Below are positions 21,501-33,231 of a stretch of DNA of 64,000 nt, in pieces (within the stretch, counting starts at the first letter, position 1; each line of letters begins with the position of its first letter). The DNA is from Amoebophrya sp. A120 (taxonomy: Eukaryota > Sar > Dinophyceae > Syndiniales > Amoebophryaceae): NCBI GenBank assembly GCA_905178155.1, contig CAJINV010000001.1, positions 8,215,599 to 8,279,598 on the forward strand, read 5' to 3'. The notes below the pieces were generated by a model. It saw only the letters and a program-made list of their open reading frames with translations. It was not told the DNA's origin and made no database searches. The position numbers and the translations under genes are program-made.

Positions 21501-24500
21501 TGCTCTCGCTGCTCGGCTGAGATTTGCGTGCTCCGAGAAGCGTCGGCGATCGTTCTCGCCTCCATTGCGACTTTAGCTGGAGAAAGCTCAGTCTTCAGCT
21601 TCAGTTCGTCACGGAAAAACGCTACCCACGCATCGTCGCGCCACGGATCTGGAAGAAGATCACCGGCATCGAGACAATCTTGCAAGAGCGGATCTGACGG
21701 GTTGTAGAAGTTCTCCACTTTTCGCAGATCGCCTCCTACCGCACTTCTAACAAAAGGGATGGACCCAATATGCTTTAGTAGGTCTACGATATGTTGGCGC
21801 AATGCCGCGCCCCGGGGAGACGACGGCCTGTACTTCTTGTAGTTGTCTCGTATGTACTGCAGCCAGCTTGCAAAATGAGTACGATCTTCCTCGACTTGAC
21901 TCGACCCCAGCCTCTCCAGTGCACCGGTGCTGATCAGTTTCTCCGTCACTTCCGAACAAAGCAACCCGTCGAAGCGCAATCCTAGATCGCTACTGTTCGG
22001 TGTGTGCTTGTAGACCTGGGCTTCGCGCAACTCACTGCCCACAGCTTGGATGAGACGTTCCTCTACAGTGGTCAGGTCCTTCGTCAGGAAAACGCACGGA
22101 TCGGGATCTTGATGCGGAGAAATATCTGTGGACACAAGAGGGGCGGAAGCGCAGACGCCCGTAATTCTCTCAAAAAGCGGAATCTCTCGTAAAGCCGGAA
22201 GCCACGCCTCTTGCGTCGCGTCACCGTGCGGCAGCTGACAAAGGTACTTCAGTAAGGCTTGCCGCTCCGTGCGGCTCACATCAAAGCTTATCAACCGCTC
22301 GCGAGCGCCGGCATCATTAAACAATCTGCACATCCCTTCAAGCGAGCTTGTCTTCTGTCTCCAACTCTCTTCGGGGCGAACTAGGAATCTGGTTCGCTCC
22401 TGGTTTTGTACTGGAGGCTCGAACACCTTGATCAAAATGTCCGCGATTCTTTTTCCGTCTGGAGTATTCTCCGTCAAGCACACGTCGTTACTTCGCTGCC
22501 ATGAAACAAGGAGCCGCGAGTGCTGCTCTGCATCTCCGTCCTGAGCCATGCCAGTTGCCGTGATGAGTGGAAGCGCCAGAACTTCATCGCACGTCAATAT
22601 CCGTGCCACCTCATCGATCAGCTCTTTTCGCACTGCCTTGACCCACTTCGACGTATCTGCCGTCGCACGCACGTAGCCAAAGTTTCGGAAGTGAGCGAGA
22701 TCGTCGTCATCGAAAACCAATTCCAAGCTGATATCCTTCACGTCTACCGGCTGCGTGATCCGTCCAAGTTCCTTGACCATATCAACCCTCCGGTACATCG
22801 CAGAGGCAAATCTTTCGCGCCCACGTGGCATAAAGTGAAGATCCCGGGCTCGAAAAATTCTTTCGTTTGGGTTGTGCAACCGAAGAGCCATGTCTCCGTA
22901 CAGGAGGACCGGAAGATTCCCAAGATCCACCTCGTCGTGCAATCCTGACCCGCTAGCAGGTTTTTCAGGGTTCTTCATAGACGCAAGCAATTCAACAATT
23001 GCGACGCAGTCCTGCGGATTTCGCAGAAGTTCGCAATGGGACATTGTGTCTGCGTCAAGAGCAATTGTGGCTTCACCTGTGGACGCGAGGTGCCTTCTTA
23101 AAGGCTCACAGTACTTCCGAAGCGTGTCCGCAAGAAAGTGAGGGGTCAACGGATTCCCACCGAGACCCTGCAACTGCTTCTGCACGCTTTGCGGAGCCAG
23201 GCAGATCGAAAACGACGGAATTTTTCGCAAAACTCGTCGATACAGCCCGAAATAATGCGTCAGCTGGCTTCTTGTTTCCTCTGCAAACCACGTGACGGCA
23301 TCGCAGTCGTAGACAGAAGTCGTAATCGGCGCCCAGTCAAATGATCCATCCGTGGCTGCGATCTCATTGCTAGCGTTTTCGCATGTCAGCTTCTCGATCT
23401 CTTTCAGAGTACGGGCCGCCGCCCGTTTCGCAAATTCCTTCAGGGTTTTCACGACACTTCTCCAGGTAGAATGATTGCTGTCTGCCTCGCCGATCGATGC
23501 TTCTGCTCTGCAAACTGCATCGCGAAGCTCGAGGAACAGCTTTTCTCGACTGCAAACCGTTTCCTGTAACTCCTCCTCTTCGATCTTTGCACAAATTTTG
23601 CTAACCTCAGTCAGTGCTTGGTGAGACGACAGCTGAGAAACATGAACTGCTGCTCGCGTTAGCGGATGTTGGCCAGAACCACTTTGGAGGTGCTCGGTTA
23701 TGCACTCGCGGTCGAAGACATTGTGGCGCTCTGTTGTGAAGTACACAAGATCCGTCGGAAAATCCATGGAAATGGGGCACGTCACTTCCTTTGCAATAAG
23801 CTTGAGCACCCGGGCCTGGTCGAGGAAAATCCTTGTCTCCTTGAGCTCTGCGTCGCTGGAAACCTTTCTGGACACTGGCACACAAGGAACCTCGTGGTCG
23901 CACAGATACTTGATCGACTCGACAGCCAACTGTTTCCAGAAGGCTCCCGAGGAACTGCCCCTAGGGTAAGACTTCGGAACCAAGTCTCGCAACGCAGAAA
24001 TCACTCTCGCCTGCGGCTGGTGTTCGGTCCGAAACCGTTCCAATTCCATTTCACGAGACTGCGAAGCACCGAGCTCCACCTTTTTCGCCTCTAATGCCCT
24101 AGCGTATGTGGAAAAGTCCTTCATCTGCAGATCTTCGAAGTACGCGAGGGATGCGAGGAATGCGAAGCACCAGCACTGCTGCACCACTGACTTCATCAGC
24201 ATTTTGTTCCACCCAGTCTTTTCATCGATCTGAAATTTCGTGCGACTCGACACCAGGTGCCAGTGTGCGTTGACAAAGCAATCGCTACATTGATCGTCGT
24301 GGCCCTCGATCTGGAGTTCGCGGAAGCAGAAGAATCGATTGCGCCAGTGCGACTTCGAGTATCTCCCGAATTCCGGGTCACCGAGAAAGTACTCGCTTAC
24401 TAGCGTTGTCCTTGAGGCTGCAGTGGACCCGACCGCACGCGGGTTCTGGCTTCGGAAGGCCATTCGAAGTGGAATCATGACGCCCCCGATCGGCAGAACA

Positions 24501-27500
24501 GCGTATTCGGTTTCTTTTTTGTGGTTCAGGGCCTCCCGCAAGCACTCGCCGTTGTAGAAGAGAGCTTGAACGAAATCGAGCTCCGAAGGATGGTGCTCCC
24601 CGTTTCCTGCAACTCCACTGTGTGCTGTAGTCGCCGACAAATTCCGCAACTTCATGGTCGAGAAGACCGCGCACTTTTTTCCGAATTTCTGCAAGAACGC
24701 AGCTTGCGCGGTTTCGGAATCATCACAGTGGCCATGCGGTGTCTGATCGTATAGTTCGGCGGGGCTCCGAAGCACTGTGAGATTCTCGAAAAAATCGGTG
24801 TGCCGCATTTTATCTCGGACCTGAGCCGCGACCCCATCTTGTAGGTCTTCGAAAGTTTTTTTCCAGTCCCAGAGCTTCACCAATTCCCCGGAAGATTTAA
24901 TGTTGTAGATGCGGTAGCGCCGCAAGTACTTGTCGAAGAAAAAGAAGGCCTGGGGATGCTCCCCGATTTTCTGCAGCGCTTCCAATAACTTTGCCGCGTC
25001 AGCGTTTTTCGCTTTCCCGAGCTCGTCGTCCTTTGTCCGCAGGGGCAATCGAAACACCGTTCCCGTCGGCAGATCGTCAATTTTCCCTCGCAATTTCTCG
25101 AGGGGCGCCATGTGACCGGGCCAGAACTGCTGCACTTTCTGTACGGGGTACTTCACTCCCGGCCTCGATGTTTTCAGACGCTCCTTCGCAACTCCAATCC
25201 TGCAAGGGTCCAACGCGCAGAAATGGTCCGCCGACCAAAATTCTAGCTGGGGGCTAAGAATGAAGTTATTGGCCATACCGATTCCAAAGCGTCCGTCCGA
25301 GTCAAACTGCGAGCGCTTCTTGGAGGCACCGAATTTCGTAATGTTCGCGAAGTCGCTGTCCTCGAATACCGAGCTGCCGCAGATAAACACGCTGGCACCG
25401 CTACCCAGCTCGTCGATGCGCCCTTTTGCCTCTGTGCCGCTCAACTTCCGCTCATCAAGCACAATGCAGATTTCGGACGCTTTTTTATCATCGAAATTTT
25501 GCGCATGCTCGCGCACTATCGTCTCCAGGTCAATAGAGCCAGAATAATCCTCAATCGTTCGACGGAGATCGGAGACAAGATCCGCGACTTGTCCGTAATT
25601 TTCGCTTGAAGATGAAGCTGCTTCGAACAAGCCCAGGTCCATAACCTCGTCTAACTTTCGCACGCCGAGAGCAGAGGCGGTCTCGGGACTAACACTTTTG
25701 TGAACCTCGAACACTTCGGTGTCCACAGACGGGCACGCCGCTGCCACTCCTGGAGGCGCGCCCCAAAACGTCTCAGACCCGGGACGAAGCTTGTTGTCCT
25801 GACAAAGCATCGGAATGTCCGGCGCGACAACTTCGCCGTTCTGCTGCACATTTTCCCCGAATTTTGCGTACAAGTGAGCTAGTTCTGTCTGCTCGGCTTT
25901 CGAAAACCCTGCATCCCTGCCTCTTCCACTTGAGTGAATTTGCTCCATATTGACTTGCCGTTGGTACAGAAGTCGCAGAACGCCCTCAAGCTGTTTCGAT
26001 GTGCACTGGTGGGTAACGCCGAAAAGACCGCCCCACACTAATCTGTCACTTTCAGGGACGCCACAGATTGAGTAAAGGTGTGGCCGAAAATTTAGATCAG
26101 AAAGGCTGCAATTTCCTGGGCACGCCAAGGCATTCGTGCCGTCCCGTTCCGTCACTGGAATGAACTCCAACATACTGAATTTGCTGACGCCGCAACTACT
26201 TGCGATTTGACTCATCGGGACGCCGTGGTGCACGGCCCTGGTGATCTGGAACAGTGAACTCATCCGTTCACTGTGATCGAAAAACTCCGTGTACAGGTTG
26301 CTGGATAAAAATGAGTACAGCAGGTCGGCGCGCAGATGAACTTGAAGGCCACTACCTCCCACGACGTGCCGGATTAATGCAGCAGTAGCTTTTAACGTCA
26401 TGTTTTGGACGACGAGATCTGTAGGTGAAGAGATTGAGACCGCCGCCTGATCACACATCCGCTTCAACGCGCAGTCCAACTCATGGTCGTGCAAGAAGTG
26501 TCTAAACGGCTTCTGCCGGTGGACCGCATCAATAACACTGTCATCCGCAGCAGCAAAGCTGCTCTGTGGCAAGAAATTCTCCAAGTCACGATGTTGTGCA
26601 GGCCGCAGTAGCTCTTGTGGTGAAACGAATTTCGACCTGCCATCTTGTCGACGCGTTTCCAAGACAAAATTGCGAGGCAAGACGATGCCACAGCTGTCCA
26701 CGGATTGTAAAATCAAGTGTAGAACCGTTCTTACCGTCGGCAAATAACTGGCATTTCCATTTGCTTGACCGAGTTGACAATGCCTTGTTTTTTTTTGTAG
26801 CAGTTTCGTCTCGTCCTTCAATAGTACGTACGTTTAGCTGTTTCACACGTTGTTCTTTGTTTACTGACACATCAAAACTCACTCCGTGGAAACGGGTCTT
26901 CACGCTTTGTGATTTGCTGGGATCAGGTATTATCAGTAAAAAAAGCTCAGGTACCTGGGAAAAAAAATTTCCTCCGCAAACTTCTTCAGGCTCACTGTGG
27001 CAAGGTCCATCAGATCCAAGAGGTTCTGTCTATGCTCGATCGGTGGCTGAAAGATGGGCTTGTCCTGGCCAAGCAAGACAAAGTCGGAGCGCAGCCCCGA
27101 ATCTTGCGCGACGCCCTTGCTTTTCCCCTTTCCCTTCATTCGAAGGCGAGCTGCCGCAGCGTCTTCCTGGAGTTTAAAATGGAGGAAATGATACTTGGCA
27201 CCCGTGGTCTCTTCGATAATCTTTCCAGAGCTGTCAACATCGGCACTTAACGCAAGACACGCACGCGGCTCAAAAACTCCGATCCTTCCCATCGCACCGA
27301 CAACTGGCAAGACTTGGGTGCACTTGATTTTCTCCTTTAGGGCGTGCAAGAATAGCACCCATTCTTCTTTTTTGATGAGCTGCGCCGGATCCGGAAAGTA
27401 ACTCCAAAACCGGCGCATGTCATTCGTAAGGCCAATTTGTAGCTGCTCCTTAGCCATCGCCGTTTTCTTCAGTCTATTTGCTTCGGTTTTCAGAGCATGA

Positions 27501-29554
27501 GCAACCAGTTCCGGGAGAGCTTCGCCAACCACAATTTGATTCCATCTCGCCCGGGCGTCTTTCCTCTTTAACTTCACGTGCTCCGCGATGTTTTCTGGAA
27601 AGTACAAATTCTGGCGGTTCTCCAAAACCGCAAACGAGGCATTGAGCTGGAAGGGCAGCCCTGTTTTCGCAAGCGGCAAAGGCAAGAAGTTACAGACAGC
27701 CGATTCAAAGGAGTTGTTGTCCAATCTGAACGCGACCCCGACTATTGGCAGCTCTCTTGCTTTGGTAGCGGCTTCCACTCGCTCTTCATCGGTCAAAACT
27801 TCGAAATATACCAGTGCTGAGACACTGTACTTCGTCGCGCCGGTGTAAGATGATACTTCAGGTCCAGCTCCAACCGTATTTGCAGGACCAAGTTCTTTTA
27901 CTTCAGCGGTGTACTTGAAGGACTTCACTCCCGTAAAGTTGTTTTCCGCAGCCCACTCGCTGTCAACCGCCTCATGGAGCTCATCGTAAGTCTCGAAGTT
28001 TTTCAACGCCGCGAAGACATCCGCGTACGTGCAATGCCCCCGGCCTCGGAGGGAGCGACCTCCACTACTCTCTCTGCTTGCGGATGCGCAGCGGCCTGAC
28101 GACGAACCATCCTCCAGTCGTTGGCGTTTCGGAGACGAGGACATCGGGCGAGAAAGACTAGTACCATGAGCAGTAGCTTCAGTTCTTTGCTTTCCCGCTC
28201 CTGTGTCAGCTTCTCGCGGACTCAGATTCTCGACATTTTCATGTGCGTCACCGTGGTCGTCAGGTTCATATCTGAAAGTCGTTTCCAGGTTCCAGCGACC
28301 GGAGCATGCAATCGCCAACCGCTCCAATTTCATCGGCGCATGCAGGAGACGCTCGGCCATCTTCTTCGGCATTTCACGCAGGAATTTCTCTTCCTTGTCC
28401 ACCTGCAGACAGCCGAACTCCGCAAATGCTGACGCATGACTATCCTTGCGAAGCGGTAAAATAAAGCGCGTCCCTCTTCTCGCGGAGGGCAGGAGCAGGA
28501 CTCCTTCCGCGGACAACAGCTCCTCTGCGTCAACCAGCGGGACCCAAATCTTCTCATGGAAATCCTTGCCAAACCTCACTGCCATTTGACTCTTGCCGAG
28601 TTCCCGAAGACGTTGCCGGTCCTTCTCCTTAGTCAAGTCGTGGAGAAAAGCCCTGTCCGCCACAACCAGCTCTAGCGGGTCGGTTACGTACACCATGTGG
28701 CCAAACACCAGGACAATAACGTCACTGAAATGGAAGAAAGACTTCGCCCCACATCCTTTGCTGCCCAAAGTGGTTGGCTTGTCGCTGTTTGTGGAATTGA
28801 TAAGTCACACGAAAGATCCAGGTCTACCTCGATCGCGTTCGGGCGAACCACGCGCAATGAACCAATTGTGATTCCGCTTCCGAACGCGTGAGCGCTCCAA
28901 GTACAGCCTGAACCTGTAGGACAGTAAACAATAATGAGTCAAGCTTCCGAGCACGGAGTGGGAAAAATTTATATATACTTACCCCTTTCCGCTGTCCTTG
29001 ATACGTTCCCAGCTGTCGAGATCCCCCAGAGTGAACTCTCCGTCGTTCCAAACTACGAGGCTCGCGTCGTGCAACTCCATGCTGAATTCGCGAGCACCGG
29101 CATCAACAGGAAAAATCCCCCCTCCCCATATCAAAACGAAACTGCTGATGCTAGATTTGCGTACACAAATCCGATTTGTCTTGCAGTAAGGCAGCGCAGC
29201 CAGATCCTCGGCCTAAGTAGGGGCGTTCGGGTCTAGTTGCTTAGCATTACAAACGGCTGTCCCCTAGGCGCAACAGCATGCCAAATCGGTTCCATAATGG
29301 TATCGAAGCTTCTGCGCTTGTTTTCTTGCAAGACAGACGCGACTTGTGGTCTCAAATCAGCAACACAAATTTTCGGAAACATACTTTTTCGATATGGGGA
29401 GGGGGGATTTTTCCTTACAATAGCCGGCATCCGACGCGTTCTGGAGAAACTCCTGGAGCACATTTTCAACCGTGCCCGGGTAATCCCGAAGAATTCCGGC
29501 TATCTGCTTCCCCAACGAGGGGACCTTCATGCCCTGACCAATATCATACGACAT
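18512..29554 (-). CDS. Sacsin-like giant chaperone (Hsp90-type ATPase repeats, J domain, HEPN)
   Basis: Four exons (29424-29554, 28983-29096, 26955-28760, 18512-26783) join in frame to 3440 residues. The N-terminus reads EFLQNASDAG, the ATP-binding N-box of the Hsp90-like sacsin repeat, followed by VVWNDGEF and SGKGKGCGAKS. A second repeat has REHAQNFDDKKASEI, then FGIGMANNF. Near the C-terminus a J domain carries the HPD motif (LIVHWHPDKLS), and the last 120 residues form a HEPN domain (DSACYYAFSAVHKLLL). This is the sacsin order of domains; sacsin is a co-chaperone that works with Hsp70. The exon 1-2 intron is an introner (29105-29423). Introns 28761-28982 and 26784-26954 are GT-AG; the acceptor of the latter lacks a good pyrimidine tract and is tentative. 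The exon 4 frame has an upstream stop and no ATG start, so it must be spliced. Confidence 0.85.
29105..29423 (-). mobile_element. Introner element, family A copy 1 (319 bp)
   Basis: It splits the N-box codons of the sacsin-like gene. The exons are flanked by an 8-bp duplication GATGCCGG (minus strand, 29424-29431 and 29097-29104). The ends are inverted repeats with the core GGAAAAATCCCCCCTCCCCA on each side. Removing the element and one duplication copy gives QNASDAG-AREFS, the expected sacsin sequence. No register gives GT-AG. Confidence 0.85.
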
Positions 29555-30142
29555 GGTGACGACGCGGGAAAACGAAAACGAAAAGGGGGTCCAAGTGGTA
29601 GAGTCGTAAATGTAAAACGCAAGTTTATGGAATGGGGATATCGTTAAACGGAAGTGTATCTAGTCTTCGAACAACTCGTTATATCAAGTAGGCGAAAATC
29701 GTTATGTTGTTCACTGAGCAAGTGATGGTTGAACAACATGCGTGGAAAACACTCCGAGAAAGGAAGCAGAACCTTATGCGATCCGAGAAACGTAGTGAAG
29801 TCCAACCAAGGAAGGATCATCAATAAAAAAAGAATGGCACCGCTCCTAGAAGACCTTGACCAATTTTTGTACTGTCTTTCTTGAGCACCGCTCGTAAAAG
29901 ACTTTGACCAATGTATGATCATTTCTGTTGGATCCCAAAGAAAAACGCTTCCAGATTTTCAACAGGGTGATTTTTGATCTGTGATCACATCGCCTTAATC
30001 AGATCCAGTTTTACTTTACATCAGTGTGCATCCGAGAACTCCTCCGCGGCCGCCATAGCAGTTTCGTGTCGACAAGTAGCACACCGGTTTGACTCCCATT
30101 CGCGGAGCTGACCCACTCCCAGAGCGAAACTAGCGAACGATT
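29555..30142. other. Intergenic region between the sacsin-like and FHA genes
   Basis: About 0.6 kb with no supported ORF or repeat. It holds the upstream region of the sacsin-like gene and the 3' untranslated region of the FHA gene. Confidence 0.4.
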
Positions 30143-31273
30143 TTACAAATTTCGCATCGCGCGTTGAATGGCACTGCCATACGAAAACTGATCTTGTTCA
30201 TTTCTAGCTCCACTTCCCGAAACCTGTTGAATCTTACATTTGATTCGACTGCAGCCGAGCTGAAGGATGTCTTGGTCCAAAACCTCGTGCGCGCCCGACT
30301 CCTCGCGTTCCGCCGAAAGGCGGCAACTGGTGCCGTTGCTGCTCCCGAGGTCCGTCAGTGTCCAGGAGCAGGGCGGCGAGTATTCGATGACCGCATGCTG
30401 GCCGGAAAGCGTCGAGTCCCCGCTCAGCGCGGGCAGGTCGGCAGACAGGTATCAAAAGTAAAAGTGTCCGGGTCTGGAAGATTGCAACTTGTGATGCTAA
30501 CTTTGGACGCTAAAAAAATCTGTATTGCATGACCAGCAAAAGGAGTCCAGTTTGTGCTACGCGGACAAGGGATCTCTCATGCGGAAGGCGCATCAGGAAG
30601 CCCTCTAAAAGTATGTGATGCTAGGTCATGCATTACAGCCATCATGGGTCATGAGAAATATGCATGACAAATCTCGCAATCTTCCCGACCCAGACAACAT
30701 TGTTGCATTTGATAACAGGCGGCCGAGGACAAATCTCCCCGCCCCCGCGGGCACGGCGATTTGCTTCCCGGAGACCGGGCCCTCGTAGAAGAAGAGCTCG
30801 CACTTGTCAGAAGTGAGTTCGCAGACCACGAATTCCGACTCGCTAAGCCGGAGAAAAAGCCCCTTGAAAAGCGCAAACTCGCACTTCGGTTTCAGGAACA
30901 GGAACGTCCCCGTGGTACTGCCGAGGTCTTTCACGAAAAATTTTGTGACGCTGGGTCCCGCCCGTTCTTGCTGAGGTGCTCTGAAGGGATCAGAAGGTGG
31001 TCCCCCTTCCGTCTCGCTGTCAGCATCCGCTCCTTCCGCGGTCGTTTTGCTGAAGAAAACGCAGTGCAATCTGCTTACGCCAGACTCTGGGATTACGAGC
31101 GTGTTTCCGGCGGCGTTTCTCCCAAGCCGACACTCTGCACCATTCGGCTCGACGATGCGCGTGGCGCCTTCCGAACACCCGTCCACCACAGTGAGGGACA
31201 AACAGTACCTGCGCTCAAACTGATCTTCGCTGTTTCTGTCAATGCCGGATGTCGTACCAGAGGACAACATCAT
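30143..31273 (-). CDS. Double-FHA-domain protein (286 residues)
   Basis: Two exons (30715-31273 and 30143-30444) separated by an introner. FHA domains bind phosphothreonine peptides in signalling and DNA-damage pathways. The first domain (about residues 45-140) shows CRLGRNAAGN, the SRLH core and DLGSTTGTF. The second (about residues 160-270) shows FVLGR before the intron and, after it, STLSGQHAVIEY and TDLGSSNGTS. The intron splits the second FHA domain. Removing 30450-30714 plus one CCTGT copy gives VLGR-LSADLPALSGDSTLSGQH, a continuous FHA strand order. The stop is at 30143-30145. No kinase or other catalytic domain is attached, so it is likely an adaptor. Start at the first of two adjacent ATGs. 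Confidence 0.8.
30450..30714 (-). mobile_element. Introner element, family E (265 bp)
   Basis: Between the two exons of the FHA gene. On the minus strand it starts TATCAAATGCAAC and ends ACTTTTGATA; the inverted match is short and best in the outer 7 bp. It is flanked by the 5-bp duplication CCTGT (30715-30719 and 30445-30449). TA is found at both ends. Excision with one CCTGT copy restores the FHA frame. Confidence 0.8.
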
Positions 31274-33231
31274 TTATTCGCCGCAACTACTGTCAATTTT
31301 TCCGGCTTATTTCGCTTTCGCAACCGCAAGGGCGAAAGATAAAAAAATTTCAGCAAAAAACAACGTCTGTGTACGAAGTTGTTCCTATTCCTAATACCTA
31401 GCCACGGGATCGATAAGCGCAAAGGCGCCACAACAGAAGAAACAAGGATGGAACGAAACGACTATAAAAAAACTTCACTCTGCAATTTGATGGTCACTGG
31501 AAGGCTTTCGCTGTTGTCACGTCTCCAACTTTACGACGAAATTCTCTCGCGAGTTTTCATCCAACAGGAAAACTCTTCCTTCAGTGCCCAATCTTCTAGC
31601 ACCTCTTCGGCCTGTACTAATTGACAAAGCTTGATAAGTATTGAGCAGCAACTAAACGAACATTATTTTTCCGTCCAAAAAGGCTGCAGCTGTGGACACA
31701 GCTTTTCCTCCTGCGACACAACAAAGTCTGACATTTTACGTGGTTTGGTGGTTAGAGTAGTTGCTGCCATTTTTCCCATGATCTTCTGTTCGCCAAGAAG
31801 TGCGTTGATTTGATGCTCCGCGGTAATATTCTCGTCATACACCTAATCGTGGCGTGCAAAAGGCTATTTTCAGAGTTTCGCTTCCTGCTCGTGGATATTC
31901 GTTTGCAGGCGGTTCTCTTTCCCTTTAAATTTCAGACTCTGATGTTCATTTGCGACCCTCCTTGTGTTGCTAAATCTAGTCTGCTCTTGTGTACTAGAGT
32001 CCCATTGGACCTCTTCCTATCCCAGGTCGCCTCCTCCGATGTACTACATCATGCTAAGTACTATGCTGCCTCGACGTACAACATTCGCAATGTTCTTAGC
32101 TGCAACACACGATAAAATTTACGCCGGCTGCGCTATTGTAGTAATTTACGGGGGCTCTTGTCGTGGTTTTACATCATAGAAGCTGTCATGGTGAGAATAG
32201 CGTAGCTAATCTTTTTTGGTCGTGTTCAAAAATAGTTGGTGATGACCAGAATCACTCCTAAACATCTGGAAGAAATTTTGGTCGTGTTAGAACGACTAGA
32301 CTCTTCTCATTCTCCTTCGTTTTCGACTTCGTCCAAATCCCAATGCCTCTGTTACAATTTTTAATCGTGCAGGGGATCATCAAAATACGCGGTCATGCCC
32401 AAGCATAAGTTGGAAAAATTAAAATTGATGTAGCAAAATAAACCATGTGTTGTTCATCTTATGGATTGCCATCAACATCTCCATCCAACTAGTAGTAGGC
32501 CGTCGGTGAGAAAATCAGAAACTAGCGGTACTATATCTCGTTCTTGTTTTCCTTTTTCGCTTCGGTATAGCATATTTCCTTTCTTCTTTCTCTATGGCTC
32601 GAACCATTTGATGACGCTGATGTGATTGATGTTCTATAGTTCTTGGTCTCAAACAGGCGGCGATGTATAGTCTATCTGCTGGAAAAGAAAATAGTCACAG
32701 TGTTTTTCAAAAAAAAACCTGTTACCTTTTCTTGAACTGTTTTACGGAAAGGATGGACGAAGATTGTAAACCAAACTCTGTCCTCGTCCCCTCGTTTTTC
32801 TACTGGGATAGGTTTGTAGTTGACGCATAATTGTTTATTGTTTCACTCTAGTTCTAGTATACAATGTGAGCTTGTACAACCAAAAGTCTGATTCAATTCA
32901 TCGATTCTGCTCGATTTGATGTGTTGATATAGTCTGAAAGTAAAAACAATGCACACGAATGATCTGCTGATTGACGAGTAAAAAAAATCATCTTGGCAAC
33001 CAATAAGTAAAATCGCTCCACCGCTATAGAAGTTCTTGTATATATGGTTTGATATTCAATAGATCGAGTTTCGACAAGGTTGATAAAGTAAAACTAGGAT
33101 TTTGTTCGATTTTTCCTACTACAAAACGTATACTCTGGTGTTTTCGAAAACCATCAGTTTTCGAAATTCTAATTTCAACGACGGATTTGAAACGAACGTA
33201 ACATTCAAACCGTCTGATGATAGATAATACT
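31274..33231. other. Intergenic region, 2 kb
   Basis: AT-rich sequence with no ORF above about 100 codons, no domain hit by eye and no clear TIR element. It holds the upstream region of the FHA gene and the 3' untranslated region of the RRM gene. Confidence 0.4.
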
